In this document: one piece after another, positions 1 through 6,517 of the stretch
How the letters are laid out: every line of letters starts with the position of its first letter
How positions within the stretch are numbered: position 1 is the first letter of the stretch
Assembly (NCBI GenBank): GCA_043101635.1
Contig: JBICIE010000138.1
Span: 1-11,775, forward strand
Direction of reading: 5' to 3'
Source of the DNA: CAYMJK01 sp043101635
GTDB lineage: Bacteria > Planctomycetota > Phycisphaerae > Phycisphaerales > UBA1924
DNA: 11,775 bases
Notes under the pieces: model-generated
What the model was told of the DNA's origin: nothing
The model's database searches: none
Seen by the model: the letters and a program-made list of their open reading frames with translations, nothing else
Translations under genes and position numbers: made by a program

Positions 1-156
1 GAACTCGCCATGGCCCGCCTGAACCGGCACTTCAGTCCCCGCCTCGCCGGCGTGCGCCCAACCGCCGGGTATCGCCAGGATGCCGGGCGCTGGCTGGAGG
101 ACATGGCCCCCGCGCTCACGCCCGATGAGCGGCGGGCCCTCGTCCGCATCGCCTGA
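1..156 (+). CDS. 3' end of RNase HII-like gene (second, foldback copy; partial)
   Basis: The first frame is open from base 1 to a TGA at 154-156 and encodes the last 51 residues of the RNase HII-like protein. It starts with the Glu of the TRELAMARLN segment and runs through GYRQDAGRW to a natural-looking end, DERRALVRIA. The first 31 residues equal residues 273-303 of the minus-strand protein at 116-1075. The remaining 20 (LEDMAPALTP and onward) are present only here and look like the true C-terminus. The 5' part is outside the window. If the foldback is artefactual, this fragment and the minus-strand gene are the same locus and the full protein would be 323 residues. Confidence 0.8.
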   Translation, partial: ELAMARLNRHFSPRLAGVRPTAGYRQDAGRWLEDMAPALTPDERRALVRIA

Positions 157-259
157 AACCTGCCCGCCAGCGCCCGGCATCCTGGCGATACCCGGCGGTT
201 GGGCGCACGCCGGCGAGGCGGGGACTGAAGTGCCGGTTCAGGCGGGCCATGGCGAGTTC
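1..259. repeat. 94-bp inverted repeat (foldback) with 71-bp loop
   Basis: Bases 1-94 are the exact reverse complement of bases 166-259, with no mismatch found on manual comparison. The loop is 95-165. The left arm runs to the first base of the window, so the repeat may be longer outside it. The arms carry the 3' part of the RNase HII-like gene. The natural end of the gene lies in the loop on the plus strand; the minus-strand copy runs out of the arm into unrelated frame. This pattern is typical of a foldback chimera (amplification or assembly artefact at a contig end), but a real recent inverted duplication would look the same. Confidence 0.95.
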
Positions 260-1075
260 GCGCGTGAGCTTGGCGAGGATCGAGGCGAGGGCCACCGGCA
301 GGTGGGCATCCTCGGCCTCGGGACGGAACTCGATGCGGCAGGCGCCGGGGACATCGCCGATCTCGTAGAGGCTGCGGGCCGGGGTCTGCTCCAGCACGGT
401 GAGGGGCAACCCGGGGAGCTCCCGGGCCAGGGGCTCGGTGTAGTCGATGCGCCCGCCGAGGCGGTCGCAGCAGATGCGAACGGTGTCGCCGCGGAGGGCG
501 AGCGGGGCGAGTTGTCGCAGGCGCCGGCCGATGGCCTCGACGGTGGCTTCGGCCTTGGAGCCGGTGCGCCGGACGATGGCGTTGAACTCGTCTTCGCAGA
601 TCGCCTCGCAGCCGAGCAGGTGGACGCTGAGGCCGGCGGTGGCCATGGCGGCGCGCAGGGTGTTGGCGTCGATGCGGTGCTGGGCGGCGGTCAGATCGCG
701 CGGGAAGGGGGCGGGGTCGACGGCGTACCAGCCGGCCCGCAGCCGCACGCCGAGCGCGCCCAGGACGGCGTCGTCATCGGTCGGGGCGGCCCCGGCAACG
801 GCAAGGAAGCTCGCGGCGGCGCGCTCCAGGTGAATCAGCGGGCCGCTGGTCTTGACGCTGTTGGCGAGCTTGAGGCGCTTGGAATCGGCGACGGCGATGC
901 GTTTGCGTCGGTCGCCTGGGCTGCGGCAGACGGCCCGCTTGAGCAGGCGCCAGAGGTCGGGCGCGGGATCGCCGATGGTCCAGTGCTCGATGCGCACGGC
1001 GGCGCAGCCCACGCACAACGGGCCGAGCAGGGGCCCGTAGCCGGCCTCATCGATGCCCGCGAGGATGAGCGCCAT
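116..1075 (-). CDS. RNase HII-like protein (GYG variant), 3' end altered by foldback
   Basis: RNase HII family enzymes cut the RNA strand 5' of ribonucleotides embedded in DNA or in RNA/DNA hybrids, in the cytoplasm. Visible family motifs are GIDEAGYGP at residues 7-15 (metal ligands Asp9 and Glu10), ADSKRL at 63-68, ICCD with Asp204, and ASILAKLTRE at 264-273, where Glu273 replaces the usual Asp. The substrate-sensing GRG motif of canonical RNase HII is GYG here, so this is a divergent paralogue and its exact activity is uncertain. The protein is also longer than usual. The ATG at 1075-1073 overlaps the stop of the upstream membrane-protein gene by one base (TGATG), suggesting coupled translation. 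Residues 1-303 end at base 167, and the last 16 residues (from RAGFRR to a stop at 116) come from reading into the foldback loop, so they are probably not native. Confidence 0.8.
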   Translation of the reverse strand: MALILAGIDEAGYGPLLGPLCVGCAAVRIEHWTIGDPAPDLWRLLKRAVCRSPGDRRKRIAVADSKRLKLANSVKTSGPLIHLERAAASFLAVAGAAPTDDDAVLGALGVRLRAGWYAVDPAPFPRDLTAAQHRIDANTLRAAMATAGLSVHLLGCEAICEDEFNAIVRRTGSKAEATVEAIGRRLRQLAPLALRGDTVRICCDRLGGRIDYTEPLARELPGLPLTVLEQTPARSLYEIGDVPGACRIEFRPEAEDAHLPVALASILAKLTRELAMARLNRHFSPRLAGVRPTAGYRQDAGRWRAGFRRCGRGPAAHRA

Positions 1076-1287
1076 CAGCCCGGGGCCTCGCGCGAGCCTC
1101 CGGTCTGCGGGGCCTCGCCTCCGGCGGGCGGCTGCGGCTCCTCGGGCGCCGGCTGGGACTGGCCGCTTCCGGCGACCGGCTGGCCGGGGCGGGCCTTGCC
1201 CTTGCCGAAGGCGAGGTACCCCACCACGATGAGCACGACGAGTCCGATCGCTGCGATGGCGATGTAGAGCTTCTTGCGGTCGTCCAT
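1075..1287 (-). CDS. Small single-pass membrane protein, 70 aa
   Basis: The protein begins MDDRKKLYIA. One hydrophobic segment follows at about residues 8-27 (IAIAAIGLVVLIVVGYLAF region), then a low-complexity tail rich in Pro, Gly, Gln and Ala with a few acidic residues. The basic residues near the N-terminus do not settle its topology. I recognise no family. The ATG at 1287 is chosen because GGGAGGTG lies 7 bases upstream, while longer in-frame starts have no such site and run into the tRNA gene. A weak TAGGAT -10-like element lies at 1315-1310 with no good -35. The gene ends one base into the start of the RNase HII-like gene. Its role is unknown; it could be a membrane anchor or simply a co-transcribed small protein. 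Confidence 0.75.
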   Translation of the reverse strand: MDDRKKLYIAIAAIGLVVLIVVGYLAFGKGKARPGQPVAGSGQSQPAPEEPQPPAGGEAPQTGGSREAPG

Positions 1288-1378
1288 GCGACACCTCCCG
1301 AGCAGGCCCATCCTACCGGCGGCGGCAGCGCGGGCGAGGGGCGCAAGCGACAGCAGCTGGAGGGGCGAGGCGCGCACG

Positions 1379-1407
1379 AAAAAGGCCGGCCCCCGAAGGA
1401 GCCGGCC
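1379..1407 (-). terminator. Rho-independent terminator after tRNA-Leu
   Basis: On the minus strand a 10-bp stem (GGCCGGCTCC with GGGGCCGGCC, one G-U pair) closes a TTCG tetraloop and is followed directly by TTTTT. It lies 7 bases past the tRNA 3' end. It should end the tRNA transcript and shield the membrane-protein gene from read-through. Confidence 0.92.
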
Positions 1408-1414
1408 CGTCGAA

Positions 1415-1500
1415 TGCGGATGAGAGGAGTCGAACCTCCACGGGGTTTTACCCCCACTAGGACCTGAACCTAGCGCGTCTGCCAATTCCGCCACATCCGC
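1415..1500 (-). tRNA. tRNA-Leu (anticodon CAG)
   Basis: This is an 86-nt class II tRNA. The acceptor stem GCGGATG pairs fully with CATCCGC, with discriminator A. The anticodon arm is CTAGG-TTCAGGT-CCTAG, giving anticodon CAG, which reads CTG, the main Leu codon of this GC-rich genome. The long variable arm (GGGGGTAAAACCCC) is typical of tRNA-Leu. The T arm is GGAGG-TTCGACT-CCTCT with one G-U pair. The 3' CCA is not encoded, so it must be added after transcription. The gene lies 88 bases downstream of the recA stop on the same strand. Confidence 0.97.
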
Positions 1501-1510
1501 GGCAGGGGCA

Positions 1511-1539
1511 ACGGTATTCACCGGCGCCCCTTCCGACAA
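1511..1539 (-). promoter_or_regulatory. Candidate promoter for tRNA-Leu
   Basis: On the minus strand, TTGTCG (1539-1534; 4 of 6 to the -35 consensus) is followed after 17 bases by TACCGT (1516-1511; a weak -10). The -10 ends 10 bases before the mature tRNA 5' end, the spacing expected for a tRNA gene promoter. The tRNA could also be carried on read-through from recA. Confidence 0.4.
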
Positions 1540-1553
1540 GGCCGCGACACGCA

Positions 1554-1568
1554 GCCGGCACTGCCGGC
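1554..1568 (-). other. GC hairpin downstream of recA
   Basis: GCCGGC-AGT-GCCGGC forms a perfect 6-bp stem about 20 bases after the recA stop. It has no following T run, so it is at most a weak or U-less terminator or a transcript-end stabiliser. Confidence 0.3.
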
Positions 1569-1588
1569 CCGGCCGCCGGTCCGACGCC

Positions 1589-2725
<1,137 letters not shown>

Positions 2726-2920
2726 CTTCGTTTCTCCTTGCCCGGCGTGGCCGCCCCGCCTGCCTGCTTCGCAAAGCAGGGCTGCGGGCCGCGGGCGCCG
2801 CGGCGCCAAGCGCTGGTGTGTTCCGACGCCGGGCATCCGTGCCCGGCAGCCCGGCTCCCACCACGCGGCAGGAGGCGGACCTTCGGAAGGCCGGGGGCGG
2901 CGCTGGTCGCGAGCCCGGCC
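2726..2920 (-). other. Structured, GC-rich recA 5' leader
   Basis: If transcription starts about 7 bases after the -10 element, the recA mRNA has a leader of about 195 nt. It holds several perfect hairpins: 2763-2780 (7-bp stem CCTGCTT/AAGCAGG, 4-base loop), 2828-2847 (8-bp stem GCCGGGCA/TGCCCGGC, loop of 4), the short palindrome CCTTCGGAAGG at 2880-2890, and the 12-bp palindrome GCCCGGCCGGGC at 2913-2924 across the expected start. No T run follows any of them on the minus strand. I match no known riboswitch class. The region has no convincing gene on either strand. Confidence 0.5.
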
Positions 2921-2926
2921 GGGCAT

Positions 2927-2955
2927 ACTTTACCAGAACCCGAACGGGCTGTCAA
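2927..2955 (-). promoter_or_regulatory. Sigma-70-type promoter of recA
   Basis: On the minus strand a perfect -35 TTGACA (2955-2950) is separated by 17 bases from -10 TAAAGT (2932-2927; 4 of 6 to consensus). This is the best housekeeping promoter match I noticed in the window, and it points at recA, with the start expected near 2920. Confidence 0.8.
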
Positions 2956-2970
2956 TCTGCTTGGGTTCTG
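2934..2970. promoter_or_regulatory. Inverted repeat around the recA -35 (candidate operator)
   Basis: CAGAACCC at 2934-2941 and its exact reverse complement GGGTTCTG at 2963-2970 are separated by 21 bases. On the minus strand one arm lies just upstream of the -35 and the other in the spacer next to the -10, where a bound repressor would block polymerase. A further GAAC lies at 2942-2945. It does not match the E. coli CTGT-N8-ACAG or the Bacillus GAAC-N4-GTTC LexA boxes. SOS control is inference only. Confidence 0.4.
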
Positions 2971-2976
2971 ATAGGG

Positions 2977-2985
2977 TTATCCACA
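2977..2985 (+). promoter_or_regulatory. Consensus DnaA box
   Basis: TTATCCACA matches the strict 9-base DnaA-binding consensus exactly. It lies between recA and the DUF6065-like gene, 22 bases upstream of the recA -35. I noticed no second copy in the window, so it is more likely a regulatory or titration site, or chance, than part of an origin. Confidence 0.45.
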
Positions 2986-3060
2986 GTCTGTCCCCATCTG
3001 GGCGGGGGGCAGCGGCCGTATCCTGCTGTCCAGAGGCGACTTGCGATCGGAGCCGCTCCA

Positions 3061-3816
3061 ATGTCCGACACCGTCCTCCGCGCGGGGCAGTTCAGCCTAC
3101 GCGCCCTTGCCGTGAGCACAACTGACAACTGGACCATCGAGCCGGCCAAGCCGACGCGGGAGTGGATGGACACGGCGCCGGCGCGCGGCGCGTATCGCTG
3201 TTTGCCGCTGGCGATCGCCAACCAGTTCGGCTGGGTGGTCACGTGCCCCACCACCGTGTGCGTCCGCTGGAGCGGGCGCAGCGACGCGGGCGCGCTGTCG
3301 CTGCGGTTCATCGAGGATCCCGGCCCGAACGCGGGCCAGATCATCAGCCACTTCGGGGCTGGGATCCTGACGTTCAGCCTGCCGTGGCTGTTCCGGACGG
3401 ATCCGGGCGTCGTGCTGATGGTGCGCGGGCCGACGAACTACTTCAAGGAAAGCTGCGCGCCGCTGGATGGCGTGGTGGAGACCGACTGGTCGTGCAGCAC
3501 GTTCACGATGAACTGGAAGATCACTCGCCGGAACACGGATGTGTGGTTCAAGCGCGGCGAGCCGATCTGCATGCTGCAGCCGTATCCGGTGGAGCTGCTG
3601 GAGCGCATGGCGCCGACGATGGCGCCGATCGGCAGCGACCCCGAGATCGAGCGCGGCTACGAGGCGTGGCGCGCATCCCGCACCGGAGCGCTGGTGCAGC
3701 GGGCCCGCAGCGGCGACGATGTGTGGCAGAAGGACTACATGCAGGGCAGGACCGTGGAAGGCGCGCCGGCGGCGCAGCACCGGACGAAGCTCAAGCTGGC
3801 GCCGTTCCGCGTATAA
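3061..3816 (+). CDS. DUF6065-like conserved protein of unknown function
   Basis: This is a 251-residue soluble protein without signal peptide or membrane segment. From memory of the family, the core resembles DUF6065: REWMDTAPARGAYRCLPLAI at residues 33-52, ANQFGW at 53-58, SHFGAGILTFSLPWLFRT at 96-113, VRGPTNYFK near 121-129, GVVETDW at 137-143, FTMNWKITR at 148-156, and FKRGEPICML at 163-172. The end HRTKLKLAPF is also family-like. The family has no assigned biochemical role known to me. The ATG at 3061 has GGAG 8 bases upstream. A longer in-frame start at 2719 would run antisense through the recA start and leader and is not used. The gene is divergent from recA and ends 6 bases from the convergent hydrolase gene, leaving no room for a dedicated terminator. 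Family assignment is moderate; the gene itself is secure. Confidence 0.75.
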   Translation: MSDTVLRAGQFSLRALAVSTTDNWTIEPAKPTREWMDTAPARGAYRCLPLAIANQFGWVVTCPTTVCVRWSGRSDAGALSLRFIEDPGPNAGQIISHFGAGILTFSLPWLFRTDPGVVLMVRGPTNYFKESCAPLDGVVETDWSCSTFTMNWKITRRNTDVWFKRGEPICMLQPYPVELLERMAPTMAPIGSDPEIERGYEAWRASRTGALVQRARSGDDVWQKDYMQGRTVEGAPAAQHRTKLKLAPFRV

Positions 3817-3822
3817 CGGCGA

Positions 3823-5958
3823 CTACTCCACAACGAGTTCCAGTTCATCGAACCCGACGCGCCCCTGGGCCGACCCGAAGCCGGCGCCGAAGTCGAGGCG
3901 TACCGCCGCGACATCCGTCAGGTCCAGCCCGGAGCCGTTGGTCAGGAAGTCGGTCAGGCGGATGCGGATGGTCTCGAACTCATTCTGCCAGCCGACGCCC
4001 GAGCCGGCGCCGGTGCGCTGGTACGGCTCCTCGACGCCGCCGCCATAGACGCCGACGTTGATGGAACTGGTGGTCCCGGCGCTGTCGCGCAGGGTGACGG
4101 TGAAGGTCAGGTCGGCGAGTTCGGCGATGGTCAGCGGGTGGCGGGTCTGCTGGCACACGCGCATCGACAGCAGGTCGAAGGCGGTCATGTCGCGCCCGGG
4201 GCCGAGGACCTGGAAGTCGATGAAGCGCGACCCGCCGGCCGGCCACTCGAAGACCACGCCGCGGCTGGGATCGCCGGGGCGGGCGTAGGTCATGCCGTTC
4301 ATGGGATCGGTCGGCGTCCAGGTGTAGACGCTGTCTTTGTCGTACAGCCGGTCCTCGAGGATGTTGTCGACCGTGAACATCACGGGGCCCCCGCTGCTGC
4401 TCTGGTCCGGCGCCGGGTTGGTCTGGTAGTCGTCGATGACGAAGGACGTGGGATCCATTGCCGGGCGGCGGTACATGTGCGTCAGCGTGGTGCCGTTGCG
4501 CGTGCCGAGCGGGCGGAAGCTCTCCCACGGGCGGGACAGATAGTCGAGCGCCGGGACGCTGCCTTCGTTGTAGCGCTTGAGCAGGGCCAGCCAGATGGCC
4601 TTGGCGATCTGCTGGGCCTCCTCGCGCCCGATCTCGGTGGAGGCGGGGCCGGTGAAGTTGTTGAAGCCGCAGCAGTTGAAGTCGTTGTGATCGGCGCCCT
4701 GGATGTAGGTCGAGTGCTTGAAGCCGCTGGCGAGGTCGTAGTGGCGAAAGGGCGTGGTCTGCGAGCCGGGGGCGCCGCTGATGTCGCCATCGGAGGAGCC
4801 CCAGATCATGTGAAAGTTGACGTTGCGCGGGTCGGCCCGGGATGAGCCGTCGATGCTGTTGGCGGCGATGGCGCTGACCAGCGCGAGATCATTGACGTCG
4901 AAGTTGACCGGGCGCAGAACGCCGGTGACCAGCGCCTCGATACCGATGACCACTTCGCGCCCGCCGAGGCTGTGGCCGATCCAACTGATGCGTGAGGCGT
5001 CGATCAGGCCGTTCAGCACGCCGCCGGCGACAGTCGCCTGCTCGCCGAGGAACGAGTCGGTGTGGTTGACCGGGGCCCGGCCTGTGCCGGAGAAGTCGTT
5101 GCGCACGCTGATGGAAATGAAGCCCCAGCTTGACAGGTGGTCCTGCAGGTAGTCGTACCAGCGATAGTCGTGCCCGCCGCCGTGGACGATGGTCACCAGC
5201 GGGGCCGGGCCGATGGTTGCGATCTCGGCCGGGTAGTTGAGGCGGATGACGCCGGCGGCGATGGAAGTATCGAGCATCACCGGCGTCAGCGGGCCGAGGG
5301 CGGAGATGTCGGACACCATGTAGAAGCCCGCCTCGTCGGAGAGCCCGTCGATGATGTCGCCGCCATCGAGCTGCGAGTTGCGGTTGACATCGATGACCAG
5401 GTCGTACCCGGCGGCGATCTCGGTCCCCGCGCCGGCGCCGATGGCGCCGGAACCGGTCAGGGCAACAGTGTTGGCCTGGATCGATCCGCCGGAGAATGCA
5501 AAGCTCTGCGGGGCGCCGCGGGCATCGTCCAGGAACGGATCGGTCTCCCACTGGGCCGCGGTCTTCGCCGCCACGATGTAGATGTCGGCCGTGACGCCGG
5601 CGATCGAGGTGAACCGCGTCGGGTCGATCGCGAGCGAGACGGTGGCGCCGGCATTGAACGCGCGCACGTAGTTGAAGTGCGGGTAGTCGGCAAGCGGCAC
5701 GCCGGCAAGCTGTGCGGCAAGGGCGCAGCCGGCCTCGAACTGGTTCTGGAATTCCAGGAAGTCGAAGACGTCCAGCGAGCCGCTGCCATCGAAGTCGGCC
5801 CGCAGATCGCCGGCGGCAAAGAGGTTCTGGAACTCCAGGAAGTCGAACAGCGTCAGCTCGCCATCCCCATCGAGATCCGGGCGGCACTGGGCCCACGCGG
5901 GCGGCACAGCCAGCGTCATGGCCGCGGCGCCGGCGCACATCAGCTTCAGGTATTGCAT
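3823..5958 (-). CDS. Exported alpha/beta hydrolase with N-terminal GC-type dockerin module
   Basis: This 711-residue secreted protein is probably an esterase or lipase-like hydrolase. A signal peptide (about 1-23, ending AWA before QC) is followed at residues 25-78 by a two-part dockerin-like module: CRPDLDGDG...FDFLEFQN twice, ending AGC. A short Ca-site-like DVNRNSQLDGGD lies at 190-201. The hydrolase core shows an oxyanion-type VTIVHGGGH (255-263) and the nucleophile elbow GHSLGG (328-333, Ser330). Likely acid and base are Asp390 or Asp392 in WGSSDGD and His424 in GADHND. Residues from about 505 to 711 form a beta-rich, carbohydrate-binding-like or galactose-binding-like region, fold uncertain. 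The start at 5958 has AGGAGA 7 bases upstream. An in-frame start at 6144 would overlap crcB and is rejected. Substrate unknown. The N-terminal position of the module is unusual, since I know it mainly at C-termini. Confidence 0.85.
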   Translation of the reverse strand: MQYLKLMCAGAAAMTLAVPPAWAQCRPDLDGDGELTLFDFLEFQNLFAAGDLRADFDGSGSLDVFDFLEFQNQFEAGCALAAQLAGVPLADYPHFNYVRAFNAGATVSLAIDPTRFTSIAGVTADIYIVAAKTAAQWETDPFLDDARGAPQSFAFSGGSIQANTVALTGSGAIGAGAGTEIAAGYDLVIDVNRNSQLDGGDIIDGLSDEAGFYMVSDISALGPLTPVMLDTSIAAGVIRLNYPAEIATIGPAPLVTIVHGGGHDYRWYDYLQDHLSSWGFISISVRNDFSGTGRAPVNHTDSFLGEQATVAGGVLNGLIDASRISWIGHSLGGREVVIGIEALVTGVLRPVNFDVNDLALVSAIAANSIDGSSRADPRNVNFHMIWGSSDGDISGAPGSQTTPFRHYDLASGFKHSTYIQGADHNDFNCCGFNNFTGPASTEIGREEAQQIAKAIWLALLKRYNEGSVPALDYLSRPWESFRPLGTRNGTTLTHMYRRPAMDPTSFVIDDYQTNPAPDQSSSGGPVMFTVDNILEDRLYDKDSVYTWTPTDPMNGMTYARPGDPSRGVVFEWPAGGSRFIDFQVLGPGRDMTAFDLLSMRVCQQTRHPLTIAELADLTFTVTLRDSAGTTSSINVGVYGGGVEEPYQRTGAGSGVGWQNEFETIRIRLTDFLTNGSGLDLTDVAAVRLDFGAGFGSAQGRVGFDELELVVE

Positions 5959-5983
5959 CGGGCTTCTCCTCGTGGTTGCGCGC

Positions 5984-5992
5984 AGTGTACCA
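5984..5992 (-). promoter_or_regulatory. Extended -10 promoter for the hydrolase gene
   Basis: On the minus strand TGGTACACT combines a TGn extension with a TACACT -10. It lies 25 bases before the hydrolase start codon, with AGGAGA in between. No good -35 is present at 16-18 bases. The rest of the 139-base gap to crcB shows nothing else I can name. Confidence 0.4.
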
Positions 5993-6097
5993 CAGGACGG
6001 GCGCAAAGCACGCGGGCCTTGCGAATCGGGGTCATGTTCGGCATGCGTCAGCACCCGGCGCCGGAGGCGACGCGCCTGTTCGGGATCCGTGAGCAGG

Positions 6098-6496
6098 CTA
6101 CCGGGGCCGGACCAGCATCCACGCAGCCCATGCGCCGAGCGCAACGGCGCCCAGGCCGAGGACGACGTTGGCCACGACGTTCCAGATGGCCTGGGCCACG
6201 TGGCCCTGCCGGGCCAGTTCGATCGTGTCGTAGCCGAACGTCGAGAAGGTCGTCAGCGAGCCAAGCAGCCCCACGACGAGCAGCAGGCGCAGCGTCGGCG
6301 CCAGCGTCGGCTTGTGCATGACGAACCACATCAGCGCGCCCATCAGCAGGCAGCCACCGACATTGCACAGCAGGATGGCATACGGGAAGCGCACATCCGG
6401 GCGGGCCAGCCAGATCGAGAGGCCGTATCGCGCCAGGGCGCCAGCGGCGCCGCCTGTCGCAACCATCGCCGCGGCGAGAAGTCCACTCGGCTCCAT
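6098..6496 (-). CDS. crcB: Fluoride ion channel CrcB/Fluc
   Basis: CrcB (Fluc) is a small inner-membrane protein that works as an antiparallel dimer to let fluoride leave the cell. The 132-residue protein has four hydrophobic segments (about 5-25, 38-60, 68-90, 100-127) and the family motifs: GGAAGALARY at 15-24 with the conserved Arg23, CNVGGC at 44-49 with the pore Asn45, and the phenylalanine-box segment LTTFSTFGYD at 81-90 with Phe84 and Phe87. Length is normal and all key residues are present. The upstream gene on the same strand ends only 21 bases before, so co-transcription is likely. There is no space for a fluoride riboswitch directly upstream, and no good Shine-Dalgarno within 12 bases of the ATG. 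The ATG at 6496 is kept because the first helix needs it. Confidence 0.95.
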   Translation of the reverse strand: MEPSGLLAAAMVATGGAAGALARYGLSIWLARPDVRFPYAILLCNVGGCLLMGALMWFVMHKPTLAPTLRLLLVVGLLGSLTTFSTFGYDTIELARQGHVAQAIWNVVANVVLGLGAVALGAWAAWMLVRPR

Positions 6497-6517
6497 GGCG
6501 CCGACTGTAGGGCGTCC

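Noticed and set aside
80..1267. Long plus-strand open frame (395 codons) opposite the RNase HII-like gene
   Set aside because: It is the antisense shadow of a recognisable gene. Its composition is Gly/Ala/Glu-rich repeat-like translation of GC-rich DNA, and no family motif is present.
2726..2926. 67-residue N-terminal extension of recA
   Set aside because: It is Arg/Pro-rich without similarity to RecA. The start at 2725 has AGGAGA, and most of the region is the predicted untranslated leader.
2977..2985. Replication origin near the DnaA box
   Set aside because: I noticed only one box, there is no AT-rich unwinding stretch, and dnaA, dnaN or gidA are not adjacent.
5725..5886. Cellulosome component
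   Set aside because: The module resembles a dockerin in its Ca loops, but there is no cohesin or glycoside hydrolase in view. The GC-type module is found on many kinds of exported planctomycete proteins.
6497..6517. Fluoride riboswitch upstream of crcB
   Set aside because: Only 21 bases separate crcB from the preceding gene, too short for the riboswitch, and I see no matching fold at the operon start.
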